A DNA stretch of 46,062 bases from positions 1 through 46,062 of the forward strand of contig JAFTUH010000020.1 in the NCBI GenBank assembly GCA_017466375.1, read 5' to 3'. The position numbers and the translations under genes were made by a program. Numbering within the stretch: position 1 is the first letter of the stretch; each line of letters begins with the position of its first letter. Below the pieces are notes generated by a model, which worked only from the letters and a program-made list of their open reading frames with translations, was not told where the DNA came from and ran no database searches. Origin of the DNA: Clostridia bacterium. GTDB lineage: Bacteria; Bacillota; Clostridia; Oscillospirales; CAG-272. Shown piece after piece: positions 15,836 through 24,599 of this stretch.

Positions 15836-16294
15836 TCAGTTTTCGGCAGTTTCGGCAGAAGAGTCCGCGGGCGTCTCTTTCTTTGCAAAGACAGCCTTCA
15901 GACGCTCGATCAGCTCGGGTGAGCGCTCAAGAAGGCTGACGATCTGAGAGACGGGATCAGCCGCTTGCTTGGTAGGCTCGTTGACATTCAGAAGCTGCAC
16001 CGCACCGCTTGCATCCACCACAAGGAATGCAACGGGCGCAACAGTCAGACCGGTACCGCCGCCGCCGCCAAAGTTGTTGGCAGACGTTTTGGGCGCGTTC
16101 TGTGCTGTGGCGTTCTTGCTGAGATAGTCGATTCCACCGGAGGCGAAACCAACGAACACCTTGGATACGGGGATGATCGTCGTACCGTTTGCAGTCTGGA
16201 TCGGCTCACCGATAACGGTGTTGGAGTCGACCATGGAGCGGATGCTGTCAAGGGAAGTGCGGATGATGTCGTTCAGTTTGTTGTTCTCGCTCAT
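15836..16294 (-). CDS. gerW: Sporulation protein GerW (YtfJ)
   Basis: A 152-residue protein of the GerW/YtfJ family: TSLDSIRSMVDSNTVIGEPI, VSKVFVGFASGG, and the glycine run GGGGGTGLTVAPVAFLVV are its conserved blocks. It is found in spores of Firmicutes and, in B. subtilis, is needed for normal germination. It is 11 bases from the DUF2953 gene on the minus strand, so it is read in the same run. The last 40 residues are a variable, charged tail. Confidence 0.95.
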   Translation of the reverse strand: MSENNKLNDIIRTSLDSIRSMVDSNTVIGEPIQTANGTTIIPVSKVFVGFASGGIDYLSKNATAQNAPKTSANNFGGGGGTGLTVAPVAFLVVDASGAVQLLNVNEPTKQAADPVSQIVSLLERSPELIERLKAVFAKKETPADSSAETAEN

Positions 16295-16304
16295 CGTTTA
16301 TACC

Positions 16305-17006
16305 TCATGTCTGCACGCTTGCGCGGCGAATTTTTTCTTTAATAAATTTGGACAGGAAAACAAAAGCAACGCGCAGGAGATTCCATACGCGGAAGGTAAA
16401 CACAAGAGAAACATCGGCTGTTGTCTTTTTGAATAGAAAATCGGCAGTTACCGAGACGCTGTCCGCTTTTTTTCGTCGGAATACTGTCTTGTGGGCGAGC
16501 AACTCGAGCAGATACGAAACACCTTGTGCCGCGGCACCGTACGTGATTGCCGTCGTGGCGGCGTCGGGTCCGCCAACAGTGATGCGGAGACGAACGATCT
16601 CCACGCCGAGCGTGCCGAAGAATCTGTCAAGCAGATCCACGATCACAGAGAGCAGGACGGATACAACAGTCGGTTCATCGTTTTTTTTCTGTTCGGGCGG
16701 CAGCTTTTTCTTGCCGTTTTTAACATTGGCGGCTTTCAGCTTCTTCTGATTCTCCTTGAGAATCCGTTTGCGCTCTTTCTCCGCCGCTTTCCTCGATTCG
16801 CGGATCAGCCGTTTTCGATGCCGTTTATAGGAAAACTTGCGCGGGGAAATTTTCTTCTTCCGTTTTGGCAGAAGCGGTATCCGTATACCGAGTACGGACA
16901 CAAACAGCGTGAGATCATCCTTGTACTCGATGTGAATCTTCACACCGACGAACAGGATAAAGGCAAAAAGCAGAAAGATTGCGCCGAGGATCCAAAGGAA
17001 GATCAT
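16305..17006 (-). CDS. DUF2953 family membrane-anchored protein
   Basis: A 233-residue protein with one N-terminal membrane helix (MIFLWILGAIFLLFAFILF), a strand-rich segment (HIEYKDDLTLFVSVLGI), and a strongly basic Lys/Arg-rich stretch (about residues 50-100), then the DUF2953 C-terminal half with GTLGVEIVRLRITVGGPDAATTAITYGA. The family usually sits beside gerW in sporulating Firmicutes, as here, and is of unknown function. The ATG at 17006 has GAGG nine bases upstream; an earlier in-frame start would overlap scpB. Confidence 0.88.
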   Translation of the reverse strand: MIFLWILGAIFLLFAFILFVGVKIHIEYKDDLTLFVSVLGIRIPLLPKRKKKISPRKFSYKRHRKRLIRESRKAAEKERKRILKENQKKLKAANVKNGKKKLPPEQKKNDEPTVVSVLLSVIVDLLDRFFGTLGVEIVRLRITVGGPDAATTAITYGAAAQGVSYLLELLAHKTVFRRKKADSVSVTADFLFKKTTADVSLVFTFRVWNLLRVAFVFLSKFIKEKIRRASVQT

Positions 17007-17031
17007 AGCACTACCTCGTTGTGTGTATGTT

Positions 17032-17718
17032 TCATTCGTCGCTTTCCGTTTCGGATGTATCGGTGTCAGCCTCGCCAATCACCTCAGATGTATCGGCAGA
17101 TGCTTCTTCAATCGGAAGAATTGATTCAGCCGCGGCACCGCCTGCTTTCGGAATTGTGATCTCCGGAAGCTCATCAAGGGAGGAGATACCAAACACGCGC
17201 AGAAAATCCGGCGTTGTGCGGTAGAGCAGGGGACGCCCCGGGACATCCAGTCTGCCGCACGGCTCAATTAAGTGCTTGTCGCAGAGAGAATTGACACCGT
17301 AGCTGGAATCCACACCGCGGACAGTGTCGATATACGCACGGGTGACCGGCTCATTGTACGCAACAATCGCAAGCACTTCGATGGAGGATGCGGACAAGTT
17401 TCCGCCGCGACGTATTCCGAGAGCCTCACGGATTGCTTCACCGTACTGCTCCATAGTGCACAGCTGACAGCTCTCTTCAAAGGTCAGCATCAAGATTCCG
17501 CGCGGGAGTGTGCCAAGATGGTCGTTGTATTCCTCAGCATACTCACGCACGAGGCTCTTCACCCCTGCGGGTGTGATGGAGAGCACGTCGGCGAGCTTGT
17601 CGTATTTCACGGGATGACCTGCGGCAAACAGAATTGCCTCGATCGTCCGTTTCATCTCGCGCGAGGTATCCGCGTCCATGGATTCTTCAAGCGGAATAGT
17701 ATTCACAGTATTTTCCAT
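17032..17718 (-). CDS. scpB: Segregation and condensation protein B
   Basis: A 228-residue ScpB. Residues 20-190 hold two winged-helix domains with the family pieces KRTIEAILFAAGHPV and LEVLAIVAYNEPVTRAYIDTVRGVDS, and LIEPCGRLDVPGRPLLYRTT near residue 155. The acidic, Ser/Thr-rich tail is variable. ScpB binds ScpA and the Smc ATPase to compact and segregate the chromosome. It follows scpA by 24 bases. No clear ribosome site is seen, which hints at coupling to scpA. Confidence 0.95.
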   Translation of the reverse strand: MENTVNTIPLEESMDADTSREMKRTIEAILFAAGHPVKYDKLADVLSITPAGVKSLVREYAEEYNDHLGTLPRGILMLTFEESCQLCTMEQYGEAIREALGIRRGGNLSASSIEVLAIVAYNEPVTRAYIDTVRGVDSSYGVNSLCDKHLIEPCGRLDVPGRPLLYRTTPDFLRVFGISSLDELPEITIPKAGGAAAESILPIEEASADTSEVIGEADTDTSETESDE

Positions 17719-17742
17719 GATTTATACACTTACAGCGGCAAA

Positions 17743-18534
17743 TCAAGAATTTGCGCTTTCCTTCAGTATTTTTGTAATGGATTCAAGATCAGCTTCGGGA
17801 TTGAGCCGGATCGCGGCAGAGTCATCCGCGGAGATGACGCCGTCCTCGGCATACGCTGTTTCCTCAAGAAGAACGCATCCGGATTTCAGCAGCTCCAGCA
17901 TTGCCATAAACATAGCAATCGCGACCGGTTTTGATCGTTTTGCGGAGGCAAAGTACCGATTCAGCGTAACGGGTGTGCCATCCTTCAGCGTGTTAATCAG
18001 TGTGTTCGCAACGGATGCAACAGAGATCGGTTTATGCTTGATGAGCGGTTCAAAACGGCGGATTGCCTCTTCGTCCGTAACGCGCACCTCTGTGAGCATA
18101 CGTACCATAGCGCGTGTCAGAAGTTCAACGTCATGATCCGCAACGTACGAATTGTCTACTTTGATCTCATCCGTGTCCTTGACCATGCGCGTGCCGTATA
18201 CGCCGAACATCCGCGTCAGTGATACGGAGGCTTCCTTCGTCCGCTGATATTCCAGCATCGCTGCGGCAAGCGCGGCACGTGGGTCCTCGTCCGTTTCTTC
18301 GTTGCGCGGCAGAAGCATCTTACTTTTGATCAGCATCAGCTCGCTTGCCATAACGATGAATTCGGAGGAAAGCTCCACGTCCATTGCTTCCGCGGCGGCT
18401 ATGTACTCCATGTACTGTGCGCAGAGAAGGGAGATCGGGATATCGTCAATGTTGATTTTATTCTTCTCGACCAAAGTCAGCAGCAGATCCAGCGGACCCT
18501 CGAATTGGTCGAGTCGGTATTTCAGTTCTTCCAT
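17743..18534 (-). CDS. scpA: Segregation and condensation protein A
   Basis: A 263-residue kleisin-type ScpA. The N-terminal LDQFEGPLDLLLTLVEKNKINIDDIPIS is the conserved Smc-neck binding region; the middle is helical, and the C-terminal winged helix (VAIAMFMAMLELLKSGCVLLEE) binds the Smc cap. Together with ScpB and Smc it forms the bacterial condensin. It is followed by scpB and preceded by the M50 protease gene by nine bases. The ATG at 18534 has GGTGA upstream. Confidence 0.95.
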   Translation of the reverse strand: MEELKYRLDQFEGPLDLLLTLVEKNKINIDDIPISLLCAQYMEYIAAAEAMDVELSSEFIVMASELMLIKSKMLLPRNEETDEDPRAALAAAMLEYQRTKEASVSLTRMFGVYGTRMVKDTDEIKVDNSYVADHDVELLTRAMVRMLTEVRVTDEEAIRRFEPLIKHKPISVASVANTLINTLKDGTPVTLNRYFASAKRSKPVAIAMFMAMLELLKSGCVLLEETAYAEDGVISADDSAAIRLNPEADLESITKILKESANS

Positions 18535-18543
18535 ATGTCACCG

Positions 18544-19221
18544 TCACAGAAAAGGAATCAGACCGACAAGCGCATTCATACCGCTAAGGATCAGATTCAT
18601 GAGAGATGTGAGCGGGATCGAGAGGATCCCTGTCCATAAAAGTACCATCAGTACAAGCATGATGTAGCGTTCATTCTGTGCAACCCACATATAGGCACGC
18701 GGCGGCAAAACAATCATTAAAAGTCTCGAACCGTCAAGAGGTGGGATCGGGATCAGGTTGAACACCGCAAGGGAAAGATTTACAGACACAAAAGTTGTGA
18801 TGAAAAAGAACGTGACAGAGAGCACCGTTGTACCGTACGAACCGGCTGATGTCAAAACTGCCTCCAAAAACACTCTGCCGAGAATCCGGTGCAGAAGAAC
18901 GCCGACAAATGCGAGCAGTAAATTCATTGCAGGACCTGCAAGTGCTGTCAAGGCCATGTCGCGGCGCGGCTTCTTAAAATGGCGGGTGTTAATCGGTACA
19001 GGCTTTGCCCAGCCGAAGCGGAAAAAGATCATGCAAAGCGTGCCGATAAGATCAAGATGTTTCAGCGGATTCAGCGAAAGACGGCCGAAGTTTCTCGCTG
19101 TCGGGTCCCCGAGCTTGTAGGCTGCAAAACCGTGCGCAAATTCATGAAAAACAAGAGCAATCAGTACGCAGGGAACTACAAAAAGAAGTTCTGTGATGAA
19201 TTGCAGATTTTCGGGTGCCAT
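18544..19221 (-). CDS. Site-2 protease-like M50 membrane metalloprotease
   Basis: A 225-residue polytopic protein with the zinc motif HEFAH (His26, Glu27, His30) in the first membrane helix and the second motif NLIPIPPLDGSRLL near residue 155 that supplies the Asp ligand. It lacks a PDZ or CBS domain, so it belongs to the short Rip/YwhC-like group. Such proteases cut membrane anchors inside the bilayer; the substrate is unknown. Neighbours lysA and scpA are typical for this gene in clostridia. The ATG at 19221 has AAGG immediately before it and AAGGAG 11 bases further up. Confidence 0.93.
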   Translation of the reverse strand: MAPENLQFITELLFVVPCVLIALVFHEFAHGFAAYKLGDPTARNFGRLSLNPLKHLDLIGTLCMIFFRFGWAKPVPINTRHFKKPRRDMALTALAGPAMNLLLAFVGVLLHRILGRVFLEAVLTSAGSYGTTVLSVTFFFITTFVSVNLSLAVFNLIPIPPLDGSRLLMIVLPPRAYMWVAQNERYIMLVLMVLLWTGILSIPLTSLMNLILSGMNALVGLIPFL

Positions 19222-19241
19222 TCCTTATGTTTCTCCTTTTA

Positions 19242-20543
19242 TCAGTTGTCAAGATGTGCTACATCCGCATACGTTTCCCGACGAACGGCAACGTACGGGT
19301 CGCCGTCTTTAATCATCACGACCGCAGGGCGGGGGAGACGGTTGTAATTGGACGCCATGGCGTAGTTGTATGCCCCCGTAACAAGAACGGCGAGTATATC
19401 TCCACGCTGAACAGGCGCGATCATTGCACCCTCCGCGATCAGATCGCCGCTTTCACAGCAGCGTCCGGCGACAGTGCAGGGGTAATCCGCTTTCGCAGCT
19501 GCATTAGCGGCGTTTACGATCGTGTAGATCGACTGATACAGCGCATAGCGCGGATTATCCGGCATACCGCCGTCGATAGATACGTAGTTGCGGAATCCGG
19601 GGATCTCCTTCACGCTGCCCACTGTATACAGCGTAATACCGGAAGCGGCAACGATCGAGCGACCGGGCTCCATAAGGATAGCCGGCTTTTCGATCATGTA
19701 GCGAGCGCACACGGCGTCAATTTTCTCGCCAAGCGCACGGATGTTGGCTTCGTAATCGATTTCGGGATCGTCCTCGGTATAGCGGACGCCGAAGCCGCCG
19801 CCGATGTTCAGAAGCGGCAGGGAACAGCCGTAATCTTTGCGCATTTTTGCGACAAACGCGACCATGATCTCAGCCGCATCGGCAAACGGATCGATGTCAA
19901 AAATCTGCGAGCCGACGTGACAGTGCAGACCGTCGAGAATCACATTCGGCGTCTTAATAGCGGCGGCAACGATTGCCTCAGCTTGTCCCGTTACAATGGC
20001 GGAACCAAATTTGGAATCCACGTTGCCCGTGATGATTTTTTTGTGTGTGTGGGGATCGATGCCGGGCGTAATACGCAGAAGAATTTTCTGAATCTTGCCC
20101 ATCTCACCGGCAATTTCGGAGAGCGCGGCAAGCTCCTCGTGTGAATCCACAACGATGTGACCGACGCCCAACTCCAGTGCATAGCGCAGATCGGCATCCG
20201 TTTTATTGTTTCCGTGGAAGAACGCGTTCTCCATGGGGAATCCTGCGGCGTGTGCCGTGTAAAGTTCACCGGGGGACACGCAGTCCGCGCACATGTTCTC
20301 CTCCGCCATAATGCGGTAGATCGCCTTACAGCAGAATGCTTTACCGGCGTACACAGGTGCGGCGGAATCACCAAAGTATTTTGCAAACGCGTCTTTATAC
20401 ATACGGCACATATGGCGGATATGGTTCTCATCCATAACGTATAGAGGGGTGCCGTACGTTTGGGCGAGAGTAATCGTATCTGCACCGCCGATTGTGAGAT
20501 GTCCGTCCGCGTTTATGCCGTAACAGAGGTGTAGCGATTTCAT
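19242..20543 (-). CDS. lysA: Diaminopimelate decarboxylase
   Basis: A 433-residue PLP enzyme of the alanine-racemase-like fold. The PLP lysine is in VYAGKAFCCKAI near residue 58, the HVGSQIFD and CESGDLIA blocks are present, and the GGGFGVRY motif binds the phosphate. It makes lysine from meso-diaminopimelate, the last step of the pathway. The ATG at 20543 has AAGGAG eight bases upstream; the frame runs further but into engB. It is second after engB on the minus strand. Confidence 0.95.
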   Translation of the reverse strand: MKSLHLCYGINADGHLTIGGADTITLAQTYGTPLYVMDENHIRHMCRMYKDAFAKYFGDSAAPVYAGKAFCCKAIYRIMAEENMCADCVSPGELYTAHAAGFPMENAFFHGNNKTDADLRYALELGVGHIVVDSHEELAALSEIAGEMGKIQKILLRITPGIDPHTHKKIITGNVDSKFGSAIVTGQAEAIVAAAIKTPNVILDGLHCHVGSQIFDIDPFADAAEIMVAFVAKMRKDYGCSLPLLNIGGGFGVRYTEDDPEIDYEANIRALGEKIDAVCARYMIEKPAILMEPGRSIVAASGITLYTVGSVKEIPGFRNYVSIDGGMPDNPRYALYQSIYTIVNAANAAAKADYPCTVAGRCCESGDLIAEGAMIAPVQRGDILAVLVTGAYNYAMASNYNRLPRPAVVMIKDGDPYVAVRRETYADVAHLDN

Positions 20544-20553
20544 AGTGTACTCC

Positions 20554-21186
20554 TTAGTTTTCTGTTTTGCCGTCCGGTTTTGTGTCCAGATGAGCGTGCG
20601 CGAGAATCTCTTCCCACAAATCATCCTTACCGGCACCGCTCTGCGCGGAGGTAAGGATGATGCAGTCCGCATCCGCTACGTCTGGGTCAGCCTGAATCGC
20701 CTCAATGAACGCGTTGCGCTCTGTAGTGTTCAGTTTGTCAATCTTTGTCGCAACAATGATGTGCGGAAGCTTTGCCTGCCTGAGGTAGGAGAGCATATCG
20801 CGGTCGTCTTTCGTAGGACCGACGCGGCTGTCGATCAGCTGGACCACAAGACGCAAAAGATCGATGTTTTTGTTGTTCGTGAAATACCCGTCAGTAAGCT
20901 GCGACCATTTCAGCTTGTCCGCGGGGGCTCGTTTGGCGAAACCGTACCCGGGAAGATCGACGAGGAACAGCTTGCGATCCACGTCATAAAAGTTGATGGT
21001 GATCGTCTTTCCGGGCGATCCGCTGACACGGGCGAGCGATTTTCTGCCGGTCAGTGCGTTGATGATCGAGCTTTTGCCGACGTTCGAGCGACCGGAAAAG
21101 GCGATCTGCGGCATCCGGTCGGCTGGGATCTGATCCGGTCTGCCGGCGGAGATTTTCAGCTGTACGTTGTTGAGATTCAGTTTCAT
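20554..21186 (-). CDS. engB: Ribosome biogenesis GTP-binding protein EngB/YsxC
   Basis: A 210-residue GTPase. G1 is GRSNVGKSS (residues 32-40), G3 DLPGYGFA, G4 TKIDKLN, and G5 SAQSGAG, all in order. EngB (YsxC/YihA) helps assemble the 50S subunit. It lies directly after lon with 12 bases between them and before lysA. AAGGAG precedes the ATG at 21186. Confidence 0.95.
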   Translation of the reverse strand: MKLNLNNVQLKISAGRPDQIPADRMPQIAFSGRSNVGKSSIINALTGRKSLARVSGSPGKTITINFYDVDRKLFLVDLPGYGFAKRAPADKLKWSQLTDGYFTNNKNIDLLRLVVQLIDSRVGPTKDDRDMLSYLRQAKLPHIIVATKIDKLNTTERNAFIEAIQADPDVADADCIILTSAQSGAGKDDLWEEILAHAHLDTKPDGKTEN

Positions 21187-21198
21187 CCGCCGTACTCC

Positions 21199-23646
21199 TT
21201 AAACTACCGTGGTGGGAATCTGCGGCTTGATCGGTGCGGGGATTGTCAGGACATCGCGGGCAGTGTTCCTGTCCTCGTTCACGGTCTCGGGGGCGCGCAT
21301 AATCGATGCGGGATCGGCCACGAGTGCTACGCGCAGGACCTCCTCCGCCGTTTTGCACGGAACAAAGAGGAGCTTTTCATACACAACAGGATCGATCTCG
21401 GTAAGATCAGCCTTGTTATCAAACGGGATCAGTACCTTCGTGACGCCGGCACTCCATGCGGCGGTGGTTTTTTCCTTAAGTCCGCCGATTGCAAGTACGC
21501 GTCCCGTCAGCGTAAGCTCACCGGTCATGGCAATATCACGGTGAATCGGTCTGCCGCTGAGAGCACTCGTGAGGGAGGTCAGAATCGACACGCCCGCTGA
21601 CGGTCCGTCCTTCGGTACAGCGCCCTCCGGCACGTGGATATGTATGTCCTTTGTCTTGCAGAAATCGGACGCGATGCCCAGTTCGGCGGCATGCGCACGG
21701 ATATAGCTGACCGCAAGGTGCGCGGATTCCTTCATAACGTCGCCGAGGGAGCCTGTCAGCTCAAGCTTGCCCGTGCCGTCCATGATGACCGTTTCAATGC
21801 GGAGCAGATCTCCCCCGGATTCCGTGTAAGCAAGTCCGTTGACAACGCCGACGGGATCCTCATCGTAAATGCGGTCAGGAAGAAGCTTCTTCGGTCCAAG
21901 AAAATCCGCTACATTGTCCGGTTTGACAGTCACGGACTTTACGCCGTCCTCAACGATGCGGCGTGCGGCTTTGCGGCAGACGGCGGCGATTTTTCTCTCC
22001 AGACTGCGCACACCGGACTCGCGCGTGTATCCGTCGATGATCTCCGTCAGTGCTTCATCTGTGATGCGGAGAGTACGCTTCGTTACACCGTGGCGCTTGT
22101 ACTGCTTCGGCATCAAGTGATTCTTTGCGATGGAGATCTTCTCGTTTTTCGTGTACGTTGTCAGCTCGATGATTTCCATACGGTCAATAAGCGGACGTGG
22201 CACCGTTTCCAGCGTGTTCGCCGTAGCGATAAAGAGACAGTCGGAGAGATCGATCGGCATCTCAACGAAATGATCGCGGAACGCCTTGTTCTGCTCAGGA
22301 TCAAGGACCTCCAGCATAGCAGAGGCTGGATCCCCGTGGGCATCACCGCATATTTTGTCGATCTCGTCCAGCAGGATCAGCGGATTCTTCGTCCCCGCCT
22401 GCGTCAGTGCGTTCACAATTCGTCCTGGCATCGCGCCTATGTACGTTTTACGGTGACCGCGGATATCTGCCTCATCCCGGATACCGCCGAGGGAAACGCG
22501 GACGTATTTGCGGTTCATCGCCCGTGCGATCGAGATACCGAGCGAGGTTTTACCGATACCGGGCGGACCGACAAAGCAGAGAATCTGGCTCTTCAGATCG
22601 GGTGCGAGCTTACGCACGGCAAGATACTCAAGAATACGGTCCTTGACTTTCTCCAGACCGTCGTGATCGGCGTCAAGAATTTTCTTTGCCGCTTTCACGT
22701 CGAGTCGCTCATTACTTTCCTCCGTCCACGGGATCTCAAGACAGGTGTCGAGATACGTACGGAGCACTGTTGCTTCGGGAGAGCCGAACTGCGTTTTGTT
22801 CAGTCGTGCGACTTCCTTGCGGAGCTTTTCATCAATTTCGGCAGGGAGGTGAGCCTTGGCGATTTTTTCGTAGTATTCCTCAACCTCATCGGCGGAATCC
22901 ACACCGAGCTCGCCCTGGATCACCTTCATCTGTTCGCGCAGATAGTATTCTCTCTGGTGCTCGTCTATCTGCTCGCGGACACGCTGGTGAATGATTGACT
23001 CCATTTTGAGCAGCTCCGCCTCTTTGTCCAGAAGAACGGAAAGCGTTTCAAGGCGGCGCAGCGGATCGTAGATTTCAAGAATTGCCTGCTTATCTTCGTG
23101 GCGGACAAGGACGTTTGCTGCGATCAGATCAGCAAGCAAGCCGGGATTTTTGATAGATTTGGCGGCCAGCAGCAGATCATCCGACGGGGAGGGAATATGC
23201 TTGATCATAGCTTCAAGCGCGTCAAGCGCCTCGTTCATCAGCGCTTCGGCTTTTACGTCACCGCCGAGGGAAGAATCCAGCGAGACTGTCTTGGACATTA
23301 CGTCAGCTGTAATATGACCGTCCTCGGTGAAATACGATACAGCCGTAGCACGGCAAACACCTTCGGCGACTACGCGGAGCGTGCCTTCTGAGGTGCGGAG
23401 CGTCTGTCGTATTTTTGCCACAACGCCCACTTTGTAGAGATCGTCCTCGCCGGGCATCTCAGTATCAATTTGTTTCTGCGATACGAGGAAAACGTGCATA
23501 TCTCCCGATGTAGCCGCGCTGCAGGCGGAAATGGAGATATCGCGTGCCAGTTCAAAATTTATAGGCAAAGACGGAAACGCCACAAGTCCGCGCAGAGCGA
23601 CGACAGGGAGCGTAAGTTTTTCGATTTTTTCAATAAATTTGGCCAT
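21199..23646 (-). CDS. lon: ATP-dependent protease Lon (endopeptidase La)
   Basis: An 815-residue LonA. The N-terminal substrate domain (about residues 1-200), a coiled-coil region, the AAA+ module with Walker A GPPGIGKTS, Walker B LILLDEIDK, and the C-terminal protease with catalytic Ser in PKDGPSAGVS and Lys in GGLKEK are all in order. It degrades damaged and regulatory proteins. It is the first gene of the long minus-strand run, with AAAGGAG before the ATG at 23646. A final 30-residue tail beyond the catalytic domain is poorly conserved. Confidence 0.97.
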   Translation of the reverse strand: MAKFIEKIEKLTLPVVALRGLVAFPSLPINFELARDISISACSAATSGDMHVFLVSQKQIDTEMPGEDDLYKVGVVAKIRQTLRTSEGTLRVVAEGVCRATAVSYFTEDGHITADVMSKTVSLDSSLGGDVKAEALMNEALDALEAMIKHIPSPSDDLLLAAKSIKNPGLLADLIAANVLVRHEDKQAILEIYDPLRRLETLSVLLDKEAELLKMESIIHQRVREQIDEHQREYYLREQMKVIQGELGVDSADEVEEYYEKIAKAHLPAEIDEKLRKEVARLNKTQFGSPEATVLRTYLDTCLEIPWTEESNERLDVKAAKKILDADHDGLEKVKDRILEYLAVRKLAPDLKSQILCFVGPPGIGKTSLGISIARAMNRKYVRVSLGGIRDEADIRGHRKTYIGAMPGRIVNALTQAGTKNPLILLDEIDKICGDAHGDPASAMLEVLDPEQNKAFRDHFVEMPIDLSDCLFIATANTLETVPRPLIDRMEIIELTTYTKNEKISIAKNHLMPKQYKRHGVTKRTLRITDEALTEIIDGYTRESGVRSLERKIAAVCRKAARRIVEDGVKSVTVKPDNVADFLGPKKLLPDRIYDEDPVGVVNGLAYTESGGDLLRIETVIMDGTGKLELTGSLGDVMKESAHLAVSYIRAHAAELGIASDFCKTKDIHIHVPEGAVPKDGPSAGVSILTSLTSALSGRPIHRDIAMTGELTLTGRVLAIGGLKEKTTAAWSAGVTKVLIPFDNKADLTEIDPVVYEKLLFVPCKTAEEVLRVALVADPASIMRAPETVNEDRNTARDVLTIPAPIKPQIPTTVV

Positions 23647-23676
23647 TTGGGAACTCCTTTGGGATCATATTACATT

Positions 23677-23685
23677 ATTATATCA
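23677..23685 (-). promoter_or_regulatory. Extended -10 promoter of lon run
   Basis: On the minus strand TGATATAAT (23685-23677) is an extended -10 element 30 bases before the lon start. No good -35 is seen 17 bases upstream (TAGATT), which is typical for extended -10 promoters. No CtsR or CIRCE site was found. Confidence 0.65.
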
Positions 23686-23821
23686 CATTCCGTTACAAAA
23701 ATCTATAGAATTGCGGATTTTTCCCTGATAATTCAAATAGAATTTTCATTTTTGAAACATTCCCTGTCATTTTCGGTTCGGTGTGTGTCAAATCGGCTCG
23801 ACAGATTCAGCGCGGTGCTTA

Positions 23822-23850
23822 TTGACACGACTTTCGCAAAGTGATACAAT
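23822..23850 (+). promoter_or_regulatory. Sigma-A promoter of GNAT-rqcH-tmcAL operon
   Basis: TTGACA (23822-23827), a 17-base spacer and TACAAT (23845-23850), 30 bases before the start codon at 23881. The 234-base gap to lon holds this and the divergent lon promoter and nothing else I can identify. Confidence 0.85.
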
Positions 23851-23880
23851 AAAGAAAAACAACGAAATTTGGAGACTTGC

Positions 23881-24597
23881 ATGATCTATACAGAAGACGC
23901 GGATTTTGTGAATTTTACGCTTACAGACGGGGAGATTGCCGTTCCGTTTTCCGTCACGAAACCGCTGGACGGGTCTTGTTCGATTACAGTGTACGCACCG
24001 TTTCTCGGCATCGCTGAAGAGTTTGAACGGCTGTACGCAGAGGATCCGTTTACGGACAGTGCTGTCGCCTTTTTGAAGGAGCATCTGACTGAACCTATGC
24101 ACCGTTACGGCTTCAAACTGTCCCGCGATATAGATAACCGCATCCGCACGTTTCTGATCCGTGATGTCGGTGAGGTACATTCGGATATCTGTCTTGCGAA
24201 TACGCGTATAGTCAGCGGAGCGGATGACCTCGAATCTCTTGTGAATCTGACAACGCACGCAATTGAGATGGATGCGGATGATCCGGATGATATAAGCGCA
24301 ATCGCTGTTGAGAACGGGAAAATTATCGCGTATGCAACGCTGAATGATGTGTTTGAAGGTGAGGATTTTCTTGAAATCAGCGTGGAGTGCGCATTGGGCT
24401 ACCGCGGACAAGGCTATGCATCGTCCTGTGCGGCGGCTCTTGCAAAGGAACTGGCCACACGCGGCTACACGGTTTCCTACAAATGCCGCCATACGAATGC
24501 CGCTTCTGCGCGTGTGGCTATGAAAGCAGGTTTTAAGGAAACATCTATGGAATATAATTTTGTTTGCTACCGCGAAAAAGAGCGCGGGGAGGAGTAA
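23881..24597 (+). CDS. GNAT family N-acetyltransferase
   Basis: A 238-residue protein whose C-terminal half (residues 120-230) is a GNAT domain: the acetyl-CoA loop ALGYRGQGYASSCAAALA and the following strand and helix TVSYKCRHTNAASARVAMKAGF are clear. The N-terminal 110 residues are of unknown fold. The substrate cannot be told. The ATG at 23881 has GGAG six bases upstream; it is followed by rqcH two bases later, so the three genes form one unit. Confidence 0.87.
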   Translation: MIYTEDADFVNFTLTDGEIAVPFSVTKPLDGSCSITVYAPFLGIAEEFERLYAEDPFTDSAVAFLKEHLTEPMHRYGFKLSRDIDNRIRTFLIRDVGEVHSDICLANTRIVSGADDLESLVNLTTHAIEMDADDPDDISAIAVENGKIIAYATLNDVFEGEDFLEISVECALGYRGQGYASSCAAALAKELATRGYTVSYKCRHTNAASARVAMKAGFKETSMEYNFVCYREKERGEE

Positions 24598-24599
24598 AA

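Noticed and set aside
21634..22998. A 454-codon open frame antisense to lon
   Set aside because: Lon is unmistakable on the minus strand; the plus frame has no motifs and is a mirror of its codon use.
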